From Ensifer sp. MPMI2T (GTDB lineage Bacteria > Pseudomonadota > Alphaproteobacteria > Rhizobiales > Rhizobiaceae), in assembly GCF_004827385.1 (NCBI RefSeq), contig NZ_SRXN01000008.1:124001-188000 (forward strand): DNA of 64,000 nucleotides. Reading direction: 5' to 3'. Below are positions 25,928 through 33,696 of the stretch, in pieces; the first letter of the stretch is position 1; each line of letters opens with the position of its first letter. The notes under the pieces are model-generated. The model had not been told where the DNA came from. It was given only the letters and a program-made list of their open reading frames with translations, and ran no database searches. Made by a program: the position numbers and the translations under genes.

Positions 25928-25941
25928 TTGCGTTTTCGCAA
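25928..25941. promoter_or_regulatory. FNR/NnrR-type box 2 (nnrS side)
   Basis: TTGCGTTTTCGCAA is a near-perfect palindrome fitting TTG-N8-CAA, 27 bp from box 1. Its centre is about 79 bp before the nnrS start, a normal class II activator position if the leader is near 37 nt. Confidence 0.78.
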
Positions 25942-26012
25942 AGAATGGCCCTCCCCCCATGGTACTCGGTGCCATCTCGATATCGGTCGGGATCCCGCAG
26001 ACAGGATCGGAC

Positions 26013-27236
26013 ATGTTTCATATGCGCAGCAAATCGCCGCCTCGAGGCGGCATACCGCGCGGGCTTGCCACCACCGGGCCCGTTCTCTTCTCCTATGGCT
26101 TCAGGCCGTTCTTTCTCGGGGCGGGTCTCTGGGCTATCGCCGCGATGGCCGCATGGATCGCAGCGCTGAGCACGGGCATCGATGTCGCCGGGAGCTATGG
26201 TGCCGCGCACTGGCATGCCCATGAAATGTTGTTCGGCTTCTCATCCGCCGTACTTGCGGGCTTTCTTCTGACCGCGGTGCCGAACTGGACCGGAAGGCTT
26301 CCCGTGTCGGGCCTGCCGCTCGCCGGGCTCTTCGGTCTCTGGGTCGCGGGCCGGTTGGCGCTGCTCTCGACGGATTTCCTCGGCCTGACGCTAGCAGCCG
26401 TGATCGAAGCACTGTTTCTTCCAACGCTACTGGCGATCTGCGCCCGTGAAGTGATCGCGGGTCGGAAATGGAAGGACCTGAAGGTCGTCGGCGGACTGGT
26501 GCTCCTGTCCTGTGCCAACGTGCATTTCCACCTCGCGGCGCTCGCGGATGCCAATGTCAACACGGCGGCAAGGCTGGCTATCGGGGCCTATGTCATGCTG
26601 ATCATGATCGTCGGAGGACGGATTCTGCCGAGCTTTACGCGCAACTGGCTGAACAAGTTCGGACGCAGCGATCTTCCGACCCCTTATAATCGCTTCGACA
26701 CGGTCGCCATCCTGACGGGCATTGCCGCGCTCGCTTCCTGGGTGCTGGCGCCGGAACATGTGGTCACCGCCGCAATCGCGACGTCCGCATCCTTCCTTCA
26801 TATCGCCCGCCTGCTTCGCTGGCGCGGCTGGACGACCTATCGCGAGCGGCTGCTAATCGTGTTGCACGTCGCCTACGCCTTCGTGCCGCTGGGATTCGCC
26901 GGAATTGCCGCAGGCGCGCTCGGGGCACTCGGGCACTATCCGGTGATGCACATCCTGACCGTCGGCGTCATGGCGTGCATGATGCTGGCTGTGATGACCC
27001 GCGCGAGCCGGGGACACACTGGCCGGCCGTTGACCGCGTCGCCCATCACCAGCGCGTCCTACGTCGCGATCATCGGAGCGGCGCTGGTGCGGCCTTTCGC
27101 GGAAATCGTGCCGACCCATTACCACGTGCTCGCCGCCGCCTCGGGCGCCTTGTGGATAGGCGCATTCACGCTGTTCTGCCTGGAATACGGGCCGATGCTG
27201 GTGCGCAACCGCCGCTCTCCGCGCGGCGCGGCCTGA
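26013..27236 (+). CDS. nnrS: NnrS family heme/copper membrane protein
   Basis: A 407-residue polytopic membrane protein of the NnrS family, with about 12 hydrophobic segments. The N-terminal FSYGFRPFFLGAGLWAI and WHAHEMLFGFSSAVLAGFLL match the conserved NnrS regions, including His residues thought to bind heme. NnrS protects cells during NO production and nitrosative stress. The ATG at 26013 is chosen for AGGA six bases upstream and the family start; the open frame begins earlier. It is divergent from nirK with two NnrR-type boxes between. Confidence 0.92.
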   Translation: MFHMRSKSPPRGGIPRGLATTGPVLFSYGFRPFFLGAGLWAIAAMAAWIAALSTGIDVAGSYGAAHWHAHEMLFGFSSAVLAGFLLTAVPNWTGRLPVSGLPLAGLFGLWVAGRLALLSTDFLGLTLAAVIEALFLPTLLAICAREVIAGRKWKDLKVVGGLVLLSCANVHFHLAALADANVNTAARLAIGAYVMLIMIVGGRILPSFTRNWLNKFGRSDLPTPYNRFDTVAILTGIAALASWVLAPEHVVTAAIATSASFLHIARLLRWRGWTTYRERLLIVLHVAYAFVPLGFAGIAAGALGALGHYPVMHILTVGVMACMMLAVMTRASRGHTGRPLTASPITSASYVAIIGAALVRPFAEIVPTHYHVLAAASGALWIGAFTLFCLEYGPMLVRNRRSPRGAA

Positions 27237-27295
27237 GATCCGCTCGTGTCGAACTTTGTAACTCTTGCCGACGGCAGGCGCCCCGCCGGCCTTAT

Positions 27296-27553
27296 CTATT
27301 GCTTCAGTCGCAAGATCGCCTTGCGCGCTTCCTCAGCCAGGGCGTGGTCCGGATGGCGGCGAATGAATCGTTCATAGGCCTCGACCGTGTTCTTCGCCTT
27401 CACCCGTTCGAACTCCGACCTGACGGCCACCTCAGGATCCGGAGGTTCCTGCATCTCTACCCCGCCGATTTTCGTTGCGCCTGGAACAGTAGTCGACAAG
27501 CCCATCACGAGGATGGCGAATCCGACCGATTTCAATAATCCGCGCATGGCCAC
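27296..27553 (-). CDS. Small exported hypothetical protein
   Basis: An 85-residue protein with an N-terminal hydrophobic export segment (LKSVGFAILVMGLSTTVPG) and a helical C-terminal part (ERVKAKNTVEAYERFIRRHP then HALAEEARKAILRLKQ) that resembles a single tetratricopeptide-type helical hairpin. A GTG at 27553 has GGAG eight bases upstream; ATG 27547 is the alternative. It is convergent with nnrS. No function is known. Confidence 0.6.
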   Translation of the reverse strand: MAMRGLLKSVGFAILVMGLSTTVPGATKIGGVEMQEPPDPEVAVRSEFERVKAKNTVEAYERFIRRHPDHALAEEARKAILRLKQ

Positions 27554-27634
27554 AAAAATGTCTCCAATTTTAACGATCCGCTTATGAGAATCGTATCTCG
27601 CGGCGGCTATTGTCCCGGACGCGAGCTTCCGGGC

Positions 27635-27733
27635 TCTACAGCGCCGCGCGGCTTATCAGACGCGCAAAGGACGCTGTAGCACTTTGAATTGCTGCCTGTT
27701 TCCTTAAATCGGCGACGATTTAAGGAAACATGA
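27635..27733 (+). repeat. Dispersed rhizobial repeat, copy 1
   Basis: About 99 bp beginning CTACAGCGCCGCGCG, then GACGCGCAAAGGACGCTGTA and CACTTTGAATTGCTGC, ending in the palindrome CCTTAAATCGGCGACGATTT. It contains two stem-loops. Further near-full copies are at 29305, 31616 and 57602, in the same orientation. It lies immediately upstream of the metalloprotease gene. Confidence 0.85.
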
Positions 27734-27767
27734 AGCGGGCGCCATCACGTCAAGATCGGGAATTTGC

Positions 27768-29249
27768 ATGAGCGGAACGGGCAAATCCATCAAAATTATG
27801 AAGCCAACCGGGAACGGCCTGATTGATGGGGTGCTCTCGAATTTGGCCTGGGGCAGCACGATCACCTATGCCTTTCCCACAGCCGCCGGCAGCTACAGCT
27901 ACAGCGGAGAAAAGAACAGCGGCTTTGCCGCCGTGTCGGCCGCGCAGCAAAACGCCGCACTCTTCGCGATGGAGCAATCCTTCGGTTCGGCCGCCAATGA
28001 CGGCTTTTCGATCGAGGGCTTCACCAACGCCAGCTTCGCGCTCGGCAGCGCCAACACCGCATCGGTTCGATTTGCGCAATCGAGCCTGCCGAAGACGGCC
28101 TACGCCTATTACCCGGGTACCTATGCCGAGGCCGGCGACATCTGGTTCGGCACCGCCTATGCCGGCACCGTCAACGACTATCGCACGCCCGTCGCCGGGA
28201 ACTACGCCTGGCATACGCTGCTGCATGAGCTTGGTCATGCACTCGGCCTGTCGCACGGACATGAGGCCGACGACTTCGGGGCGCTGCCCGCGCAATACAA
28301 TTCGATCGAATTTTCGGTCATGACCTACAGCGGCTTCATCGGCTCCGGCAACGCCTACTGGTACGAGCGCTACGGCGCTCCGCAGACCTTCATGATGGCC
28401 GACATCGCCGCGCTGCAGGAGATGTACGGCGCCGACTTCACGACCAACAGCGGCAATACCGTCTACAAATGGACACCGGGCAGCGGCGCCACGCTGGTCA
28501 ACGGCGCGACCGCCATCGCCCCGGGCGCCAACCGGATTTTCGCAACCGTCTGGGATGGCGGCGGCAATGACACCTACGACCTCTCGGCCTACAAAACCGG
28601 GCTCAAGATCGACTTGCGCCCAGGCCAAGCCTCGACCTTCAGCGCCGACCAGCTCGCCTATCTCGGCGGCGGCCCGAACGACGGTTTCGCGCGCGGCAAT
28701 ATCTTCAATGCCCTGCTTTACCATGGCGATACGCGCTCGCTGATCGAAAACGTTCTGGGCGGATCGGCCAACGATTCGATCATCGGCAACCAGGCCGCCA
28801 ACACGCTGCGCGGCAATGCCGGCAACGACGCGCTGAGCGGCGACCGCGGCAACGACTTGCTCGACGGCGGCGTCGGCAATGACAGCCTGTTTGGCGGGAC
28901 CGGAGCGGACAGACTGAGCGGGGGGACCGGAGCCGACAGGTTTCTCTTCAAGTCGCTTGCGGAAACGACCGTCGCCACCACCGGCCGTGACACGATCTAC
29001 GATTTTGTCGCCTCGCAACTGGACAGGATTGACCTTTCAGCGATCGACGCCAATACGACGACCACAGGCAACCAGGCATTTGTCTTCGTTGGAACAGCCG
29101 CGTTTTCCGGCGGCAAGGGCCAGCTGCGCTACGACCGCGCGGCCTCCGATACCTATATCTATGGCGACGTCAACGGCGACAGGAAGGCCGATTTTGCCAT
29201 TCACCTCGATGATGCCATTGCCATGCAGAAGGGTTACTTCATTCTCTGA
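27768..29249 (+). CDS. Serralysin-like M10 metalloprotease with RTX repeats
   Basis: A 493-residue secreted protease. The zinc site HELGHALGLSHGH (HExxHxxGxxH) is near residue 149 and the Met-turn SVMTYSGF follows near 186. Residues about 325-385 hold calcium-binding RTX nonapeptides (GNDALSGDRGNDLLDGG, GNDSLFGGTGADRL). The C-terminal M10_C region ends in a hydrophobic tail (MQKGYFIL), the usual uncleaved type I secretion signal. No type I exporter genes are nearby. The gene has no obvious link to denitrification and is flanked by two direct copies of the dispersed repeat. Confidence 0.92.
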   Translation: MSGTGKSIKIMKPTGNGLIDGVLSNLAWGSTITYAFPTAAGSYSYSGEKNSGFAAVSAAQQNAALFAMEQSFGSAANDGFSIEGFTNASFALGSANTASVRFAQSSLPKTAYAYYPGTYAEAGDIWFGTAYAGTVNDYRTPVAGNYAWHTLLHELGHALGLSHGHEADDFGALPAQYNSIEFSVMTYSGFIGSGNAYWYERYGAPQTFMMADIAALQEMYGADFTTNSGNTVYKWTPGSGATLVNGATAIAPGANRIFATVWDGGGNDTYDLSAYKTGLKIDLRPGQASTFSADQLAYLGGGPNDGFARGNIFNALLYHGDTRSLIENVLGGSANDSIIGNQAANTLRGNAGNDALSGDRGNDLLDGGVGNDSLFGGTGADRLSGGTGADRFLFKSLAETTVATTGRDTIYDFVASQLDRIDLSAIDANTTTTGNQAFVFVGTAAFSGGKGQLRYDRAASDTYIYGDVNGDRKADFAIHLDDAIAMQKGYFIL

Positions 29250-29304
29250 GCGGGATCGCCCCTTCGATGAAGCGCTGGCGCCACCTCTCATCGCCCCGTT
29301 TGGC

Positions 29305-29414
29305 TCTCTAGAGCGCCGCGCGTCCGATCGGGCGCGCAAAGATTGCTGTAGCACTTTGAATTACTGCATGTTTTGTCCTTGAATCGATCCCGATTTAAGG
29401 AATCATGCAGTAGC
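29305..29414 (+). repeat. Dispersed rhizobial repeat, copy 2
   Basis: Matches copy 1 (CTAGAGCGCCGCGCG, GGCGCGCAAAG, GCTGTAGCACTTTGAATTAC, ending AATCGATCCCGATTTAAGG). Its last 12 bases overlap the end of the DUF59 gene and supply that gene's final codons and TGA stop. Confidence 0.85.
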
Positions 29415-29705
29415 CGTGGCCATCCTGTCCGGCGTCCAAGGCGGCTCGTAGGTCAGTCGCACCTCGGCATATTCGACGCCGGGGACGTACCAGACGCAGT
29501 GCTGCACCGCCTCTTTGAGGAAGGCCGCCGCCGGGCAGCCCTTGACGGTTGTCGTCATGGTGACGCGCACGACGCCGCCCTCCAGCACGTCGATGTCATA
29601 GATCAGACCGAGGTCGACGACGTTCGATCCCAGTTCCGGATCGATGACGATCCGCAGTGCGCCGCGGACCCGCTCGACCAAATCCTCCGTATCAGGCGCC
29701 GACAT
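29403..29705 (-). CDS. DUF59/MIP18-family metal-sulfur cluster assembly factor
   Basis: A 100-residue DUF59 protein (PaaD/SufT-like). The family signature is IDPELGSNVVDLGLIYDI, then VRVTMTTTVKGCPAAAFLKE with the conserved Cys, and a C-terminal W-P motif (PPWTPDRM). Such proteins help build or deliver Fe-S clusters. The start overlaps the stop of the DUF2249 gene by 14 bases, so it is part of that operon. In a NO-producing cell an Fe-S maintenance role is reasonable (inference). The last residues come from an adjacent repeat. Confidence 0.85.
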   Translation of the reverse strand: MSAPDTEDLVERVRGALRIVIDPELGSNVVDLGLIYDIDVLEGGVVRVTMTTTVKGCPAAAFLKEAVQHCVWYVPGVEYAEVRLTYEPPWTPDRMATATA

Positions 29706-30222
29706 GATGAGCTGGCTTTCCTGCGCGAATGAGAATGCGATAGACCTCGCCGGTCACGTCGAAGTTTCCTGCCCAGCGATGACCGCGCTTCGCAAGTTCC
29801 GGATAGAGAAACAGCGGCTCACGCGAGAGCAGGGCGAAAAGCACTTCGCCGACTTCCATCTTCTCGAGCGCGGCGAGGATGCGCACCATCGGCTCCGGCG
29901 GATCGAGGTCGGTCAGGTTGAGCTGGCGTATCGGATCCGGCCATCCGTCCAGATCCATGTCCCCGGCCGACATGCGGATGTCGTCGACCTGTCCTTCTGG
30001 GGTAAACAGCACCGCCCAGTCGCCGTTGCCGAGAGCCTCCTCCTGGTGGGAAAACCCGCGTCCCGCCATGACGCTGAAAAGCGGCACCGGCCGGAACGAG
30101 GCTATGAGCTTCAGAGCCTGTCCGGGAGCGAGGTTGTCGACAGCGTTCATGATCACCTGAAAAGGATCTCCGCCGCCGCGTAGTATCGGCCGGACGTCAA
30201 GTTCATGGGGTTTAATGGTCAT
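29692..30222 (-). CDS. DUF2249 domain protein
   Basis: A 176-residue protein. It opens with a DUF2249 block (LDVRPILRGGGDPFQVIMNA, LAPGQALKLIASFRPVPLFS) and continues with a second region (NLTDLDPPEPMVRILAALEK, LLSREPLFLYPELAKRGHRW) similar to the partner domain often fused to DUF2249. DUF2249 proteins are frequent beside denitrification and hemerythrin genes; the biochemical role is unknown. The ATG at 30222 follows GGAG and overlaps the stop of the upstream membrane-protein gene. Confidence 0.82.
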   Translation of the reverse strand: MTIKPHELDVRPILRGGGDPFQVIMNAVDNLAPGQALKLIASFRPVPLFSVMAGRGFSHQEEALGNGDWAVLFTPEGQVDDIRMSAGDMDLDGWPDPIRQLNLTDLDPPEPMVRILAALEKMEVGEVLFALLSREPLFLYPELAKRGHRWAGNFDVTGEVYRILIRAGKPAHHVGA

Positions 30223-31583
30223 GGTTGTCTCCACAACTGAAAGGATGGCAGGAAAAGGTGCGGGCGCACTGCACCTGTCGGCAAACGGAGAGCGGCGGGT
30301 ACGTTCGAAAGCCGGCGCGCACGGGTGAACTCAAGAACGAGCATCAAGATTGCGACCAATTGGCAAAAGCTGGCAAGCCGGAAAAGCGGCTCCGCACCGA
30401 CCGAGAGGCTGAGGGTTGCGATAAGCACCGATGCGTAGAACGCGCGAAACCAGCCGAGCGCCCGCCTCTCGACGACCAGATCCTGGACGCGCGGCGTCGG
30501 AGTGCGGCCGAGCGCCGGGCCATAGCATTCGAGCCAGGTCATGAAGGGAATGATCTTGTAAAGCTGCGCAAGACCCATGCCCGTCAGCCATCCGAAAGCT
30601 ACGAGATAAACGAGCGAACCGATGCCATGTTCCATGCGGCCGGTCACGAGCAGTCCCACGAAAAGAACGGTCGCGGCGGCAAGTGCGCAAAAGGCGCCGA
30701 TGCCGGCGCGGGAGTTGAGCTCGATTTCCCGCCTCCGTCGCTCCCGGTAGATCCGGAGGATGTCGCGTGCATAGACTACGACGGCGAGCACGCCAAGAAA
30801 GGTGGCAAACAGCAACAGGGCGACACGGCCGAACGAGCCCGCCAGAATAAGCGGAACGACGCCGGCTACCAGCCCCAGCGCGCCGCTGCCGGATAGCCAG
30901 ACGACCCTGGTGCTGCGACGCTCGGCATCGGGCGAAAGCATGAACATGGTCAAGAGCCGATAGCTGACACCCATCGTTGTAAACGTCAGCCAACCGCCAA
31001 GGCCGAGTATGGCATGCAGCGAGACCCCTTCCAATGTGAGAGCGATCGCGGCATTGGCCGTGCTCGCTCCACCGAGAACAAAGGCATAGGTTCCGCCGAG
31101 CAGCACCGTTACCACCAGTGCGCCGAGACCGACGACGACGAACCGCGCAGTGAGCGGTAGCGGACGCGCGCGCCACAGCGTCACCGCGAACGGGGTCCCG
31201 ACGCAGGCAAAGCCGGCTATCGTCAGAACTGCCGCCACCGGCAGCACGACAGACGGCAGATCGATACTGCCGGAAAGACCCACGAAACCGAGGACGAGGC
31301 CGCCGATGCCGGCTACAAGAAGCACGAGCGCGGGAAAGGCGAGATGGGCGCAGCAAAGCGGGCGGCCGACGAGGACCGGTACGAATTGCAGAAGCGCACC
31401 CGCCATCAGCAGGCTCAGCCAGCCGAGCGCGATCGTATGCACCAGCGCCAACGTCTCTGGCGCCTCAATCGCAGCCGCCGGATATCCGTAGCCGAGGACC
31501 ATCATCGCCTCGCCAATCAAGAGAAAGGCGAGTGCGACCGCAAAATAGGACATGGTCCAGCGGGAAAGCGTGGCCCCGAACAT
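30219..31583 (-). CDS. Polytopic membrane protein of denitrification cluster (heme-copper oxidase subunit I-like)
   Basis: A 454-residue protein with about 12 hydrophobic segments. Membrane-embedded His residues occur at LALVHTIALGWLSLLMAGAL (near residue 49) and EGVSLHAILGLGGWLTF (near 192), with another in GRMEHGIGSLVY, a pattern reminiscent of oxidase/NorB-type or NnrS-type subunits. The full set of six heme-copper ligands is not present, so it is unlikely to be a terminal oxidase. It lies in an operon with two DUF2249 proteins and a DUF59 protein. A role in NO handling or quinol/heme interaction is an inference. Confidence 0.65.
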   Translation of the reverse strand: MFGATLSRWTMSYFAVALAFLLIGEAMMVLGYGYPAAAIEAPETLALVHTIALGWLSLLMAGALLQFVPVLVGRPLCCAHLAFPALVLLVAGIGGLVLGFVGLSGSIDLPSVVLPVAAVLTIAGFACVGTPFAVTLWRARPLPLTARFVVVGLGALVVTVLLGGTYAFVLGGASTANAAIALTLEGVSLHAILGLGGWLTFTTMGVSYRLLTMFMLSPDAERRSTRVVWLSGSGALGLVAGVVPLILAGSFGRVALLLFATFLGVLAVVVYARDILRIYRERRRREIELNSRAGIGAFCALAAATVLFVGLLVTGRMEHGIGSLVYLVAFGWLTGMGLAQLYKIIPFMTWLECYGPALGRTPTPRVQDLVVERRALGWFRAFYASVLIATLSLSVGAEPLFRLASFCQLVAILMLVLEFTRARRLSNVPAALRLPTGAVRPHLFLPSFQLWRQP

Positions 31584-31615
31584 CTCGATTCACCTGGTTG
31601 ACCGGGTCACGTGAA

Positions 31616-31724
31616 CCTACAGCGCCGCGCGTCTTATCAGACGCGCAAAGGACGCTGTAGCACTTTGAATTGCTGCATGTTTTTCTCCTTAAATCGGCTA
31701 CGATTTAAGGAAACATGCAGTAGC
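31616..31724 (+). repeat. Dispersed rhizobial repeat, copy 3
   Basis: A full-length copy: CCTACAGCGCCGCGCG, CAGACGCGCAAAGGACGCTG, CACTTTGAATTGCTGCATG, ending AAATCGGCTACGATTTAAGG and CATGCAGTAG. It lies between two minus-strand genes of what is probably one operon, so it would be transcribed and fold. Confidence 0.85.
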
Positions 31725-31770
31725 GGGGGCACGTGATCGGTTCTGATAAGGAGCGGAAAGCGGCCGCCGC

Positions 31771-32079
31771 TCAATGACCACCACAGCAGCAGTCGCAGCC
31801 GGAGGCCTCATGGCGCCCGATTTCGACGCGCCATACGTCAGGTCCCTGTTCCAGATATTCCCAGAAGAATTCGCCCGGATATCTCGCTTCCAGCTGATAG
31901 TGGAGCGGTCGCGGGTCGTGGTCATTGATGAGGATGAGAGAGCCGCGCGCGGCGAGAGCATTCAGCATGCCGAAAATTTTCGGGTGGCGCTCCACCGGTG
32001 GAATGGTCCGGACGTCGATGAAGGGCTTTGATTCCGTTTCTGCAGTTGTCATGAGGGATCCGTTCGCCGCCGCCGACAT
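31771..32079 (-). CDS. DUF2249 protein with Cys-rich C-terminus
   Basis: A 102-residue DUF2249 protein (FIDVRTIPPVERHPKIFGML, LILINDHDPRPLHYQLEAR, PGEFFWEYLEQGPDVWRVEI). It ends GCDCCCGGH, a compact Cys/His cluster that could bind a metal or Fe-S centre. Start choice is open: ATG 32079 has GGAG nine bases upstream, ATG 32052 is an alternative. It is divergent from hemN, and a TTG-N8-CAA box lies about 82 bp before the start. It probably leads an operon with the membrane protein, the second DUF2249 gene and the DUF59 gene. Confidence 0.8.
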   Translation of the reverse strand: MSAAANGSLMTTAETESKPFIDVRTIPPVERHPKIFGMLNALAARGSLILINDHDPRPLHYQLEARYPGEFFWEYLEQGPDVWRVEIGRHEASGCDCCCGGH

Positions 32080-32154
32080 TGTTCTGTTCTCCGCGGCAAG
32101 GCAGCGTGATCGCCCCGGATTTGAGAAAACTAGTCGGCGCGGCAACGCGACATT

Positions 32155-32168
32155 TTGTCGAAGCGCAA
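32155..32168. promoter_or_regulatory. FNR/NnrR-type box 3 (DUF2249 operon)
   Basis: TTGTCGAAGCGCAA fits TTG-N8-CAA. Its centre is about 82 bp before the DUF2249 start at 32079. Confidence 0.6.
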
Positions 32169-32200
32169 ACAAATTCCGGATTAACCGACATGCCCGTTAC

Positions 32201-32214
32201 TTGGCTTTTCGCAA
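32201..32214. promoter_or_regulatory. FNR/NnrR-type box 4 (hemN)
   Basis: TTGGCTTTTCGCAA fits TTG-N8-CAA and shares the flank AC...AGAA with the nirK/nnrS boxes. Its centre is about 72 bp before hemN. Confidence 0.75.
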
Positions 32215-32278
32215 AGAACCGCCCGGCATCGCGCCCTACTGTCGGCTCATGAATTCTGGCATGACCACAGGAGCCGCC

Positions 32279-33631
32279 ATGCACGCCTCGATCCTTCAGA
32301 AATACGGCGAAATGCGCCTGCCGCGTTACACAAGCTATCCGACCGCGCCGCGTTTTGCGGACACGATCGACCACGAGACTTATTCCGAATGGTTGGCGGC
32401 GATACCGCGCGAGCAAGACGTCTCGCTCTATCTGCACATCCCCTTCTGCCGTTCGATGTGCTGGTATTGCGGCTGTCACACGACGATCACCCGGCAGGAC
32501 GAGCCGATCCTCGACTATCTCGCGGTCTTGAAGGACGAGATCCGGATGGTGGCGGGCCGCACGCGGCAGCCTCTTCCAATCGGCGAAGTGCATTTCGGTG
32601 GCGGCACGCCGACGATCATCGAGCCGGAGGAATTCCTCGCGCTGATGAATTTGTTGCGCGAGCAATTCTCCTTCGCCGGCTCAACCGGCATCGCAGTCGA
32701 GATTGATCCGCGCCGGCTGACGGTGGGGATGGCGGAGGCGCTTGGCGCCGGCGGCGTCACCCGCGCCAGTCTCGGCGTGCAAAGCTTCGACCCGGTCGTC
32801 CAGAAAGCCATCAACCGCATCCAGAGCGAGGCGCAGACGGCAGACGCGGTTCATCATCTGCGCCGCTCCGGCGTCGGGAACATCAATTTCGACCTGATCT
32901 ACGGCCTGCCGCATCAAACTGTCGAGTCCTGCGTCGCGACCGCGAAGGCGGCTTTGGCGATGCGGCCGGAGCGCTTTGCCGTTTTCGGCTACGCACACAT
33001 CCCCTCGTTCAAGAAGCACCAGCGCATGATCGACGAGAACGCGCTGCCGGACGGCGCCGCCCGCAGTGCCCAGGCGATGGCGATAAGCGAGACGCTCGCT
33101 GCCGCCGGCTACCGGCAGATCGGCCTCGACCACTTCGCCCTGCCGCACGACGACCTCGTAAAGGCTCAAGAGGCCGGAAAGCTGCGGCGCAATTTTCAGG
33201 GCTACACGACCGACAATTGCGAGACGCTCATCGGTTTCGGTGCGTCCGCCATCGGCCGTTCACAGGAAGGCTATGCGCAGAACGAAGTGGCGCCCGGCCT
33301 CTACGCCCGCCACATCGCGTCCGGTCGTCTGGCGACGGCAAAGGGATATCGCCTTACCGGCGAAGACCGCATGCGGGCCGAGATCATCGAAAGGCTGATG
33401 TGCGACTTCAGTGCCGACATTGCCGCGATCGCCGCGGCCCACGGTTTCGACGCTCGTCCGCTTATCGACCGGAACGCCAAGCTCGCAGCGCTCGCCGATG
33501 ACGGCGTGCTGGACATCGCCGGCGGCGTCATTCAGGTACGGCAGGATCACCGCTTCGTCATCCGCGCCGTCGCCGCCGCCTTCGACGCCTATCTCGAACA
33601 GTCGCAAAGGATACACAGCAAAGCTGCGTGA
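32279..33631 (+). CDS. hemN: Oxygen-independent coproporphyrinogen III oxidase
   Basis: A 450-residue radical SAM enzyme. The cluster motif CRSMCWYC (CxxxCxxC) with the HemN-typical following CH is at residues about 56-64 (LYLHIPFCRSMCWYCGCH), followed by HFGGGTPTI and GVQSFDPVVQKAINRIQ. The C-terminal HemN domain is complete. The enzyme makes protoporphyrinogen IX without O2, supplying heme for NorB/C, NapB/C and other cytochromes during denitrification. ATG 32279 is chosen for AGGAG five bases upstream. An NnrR-type box precedes it, and a bidirectional terminator separates it from norD. Confidence 0.96.
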   Translation: MHASILQKYGEMRLPRYTSYPTAPRFADTIDHETYSEWLAAIPREQDVSLYLHIPFCRSMCWYCGCHTTITRQDEPILDYLAVLKDEIRMVAGRTRQPLPIGEVHFGGGTPTIIEPEEFLALMNLLREQFSFAGSTGIAVEIDPRRLTVGMAEALGAGGVTRASLGVQSFDPVVQKAINRIQSEAQTADAVHHLRRSGVGNINFDLIYGLPHQTVESCVATAKAALAMRPERFAVFGYAHIPSFKKHQRMIDENALPDGAARSAQAMAISETLAAAGYRQIGLDHFALPHDDLVKAQEAGKLRRNFQGYTTDNCETLIGFGASAIGRSQEGYAQNEVAPGLYARHIASGRLATAKGYRLTGEDRMRAEIIERLMCDFSADIAAIAAAHGFDARPLIDRNAKLAALADDGVLDIAGGVIQVRQDHRFVIRAVAAAFDAYLEQSQRIHSKAA

Positions 33632-33649
33632 GGAACAAGTACGGCAAAC

Positions 33650-33680
33650 GAAAAGCCCGGCGCGAATGCCGGGCTTTTTC
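33650..33680. terminator. Bidirectional intrinsic terminator between hemN and norD
   Basis: AAAAGCCCGGC and GCCGGGCTTTTT form a strong hairpin with a six-base loop, with an A-run on one side and a T-run on the other, so it should end transcription from both convergent genes. Confidence 0.92.
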
Positions 33681-33696
33681 GCACTCCTCTGTCGCC

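Noticed and set aside
30219..31583. Annotation as a terminal oxidase or second norB
   Set aside because: The six conserved His and the Glu residues of the catalytic site are not all present, so only a distant resemblance is claimed.
27635..31724. Possible CRISPR array from recurring ~100-bp repeats
   Set aside because: Copies are 1.6-2.3 kb apart, too long, internally palindromic and without cas genes; they are dispersed intergenic repeats.
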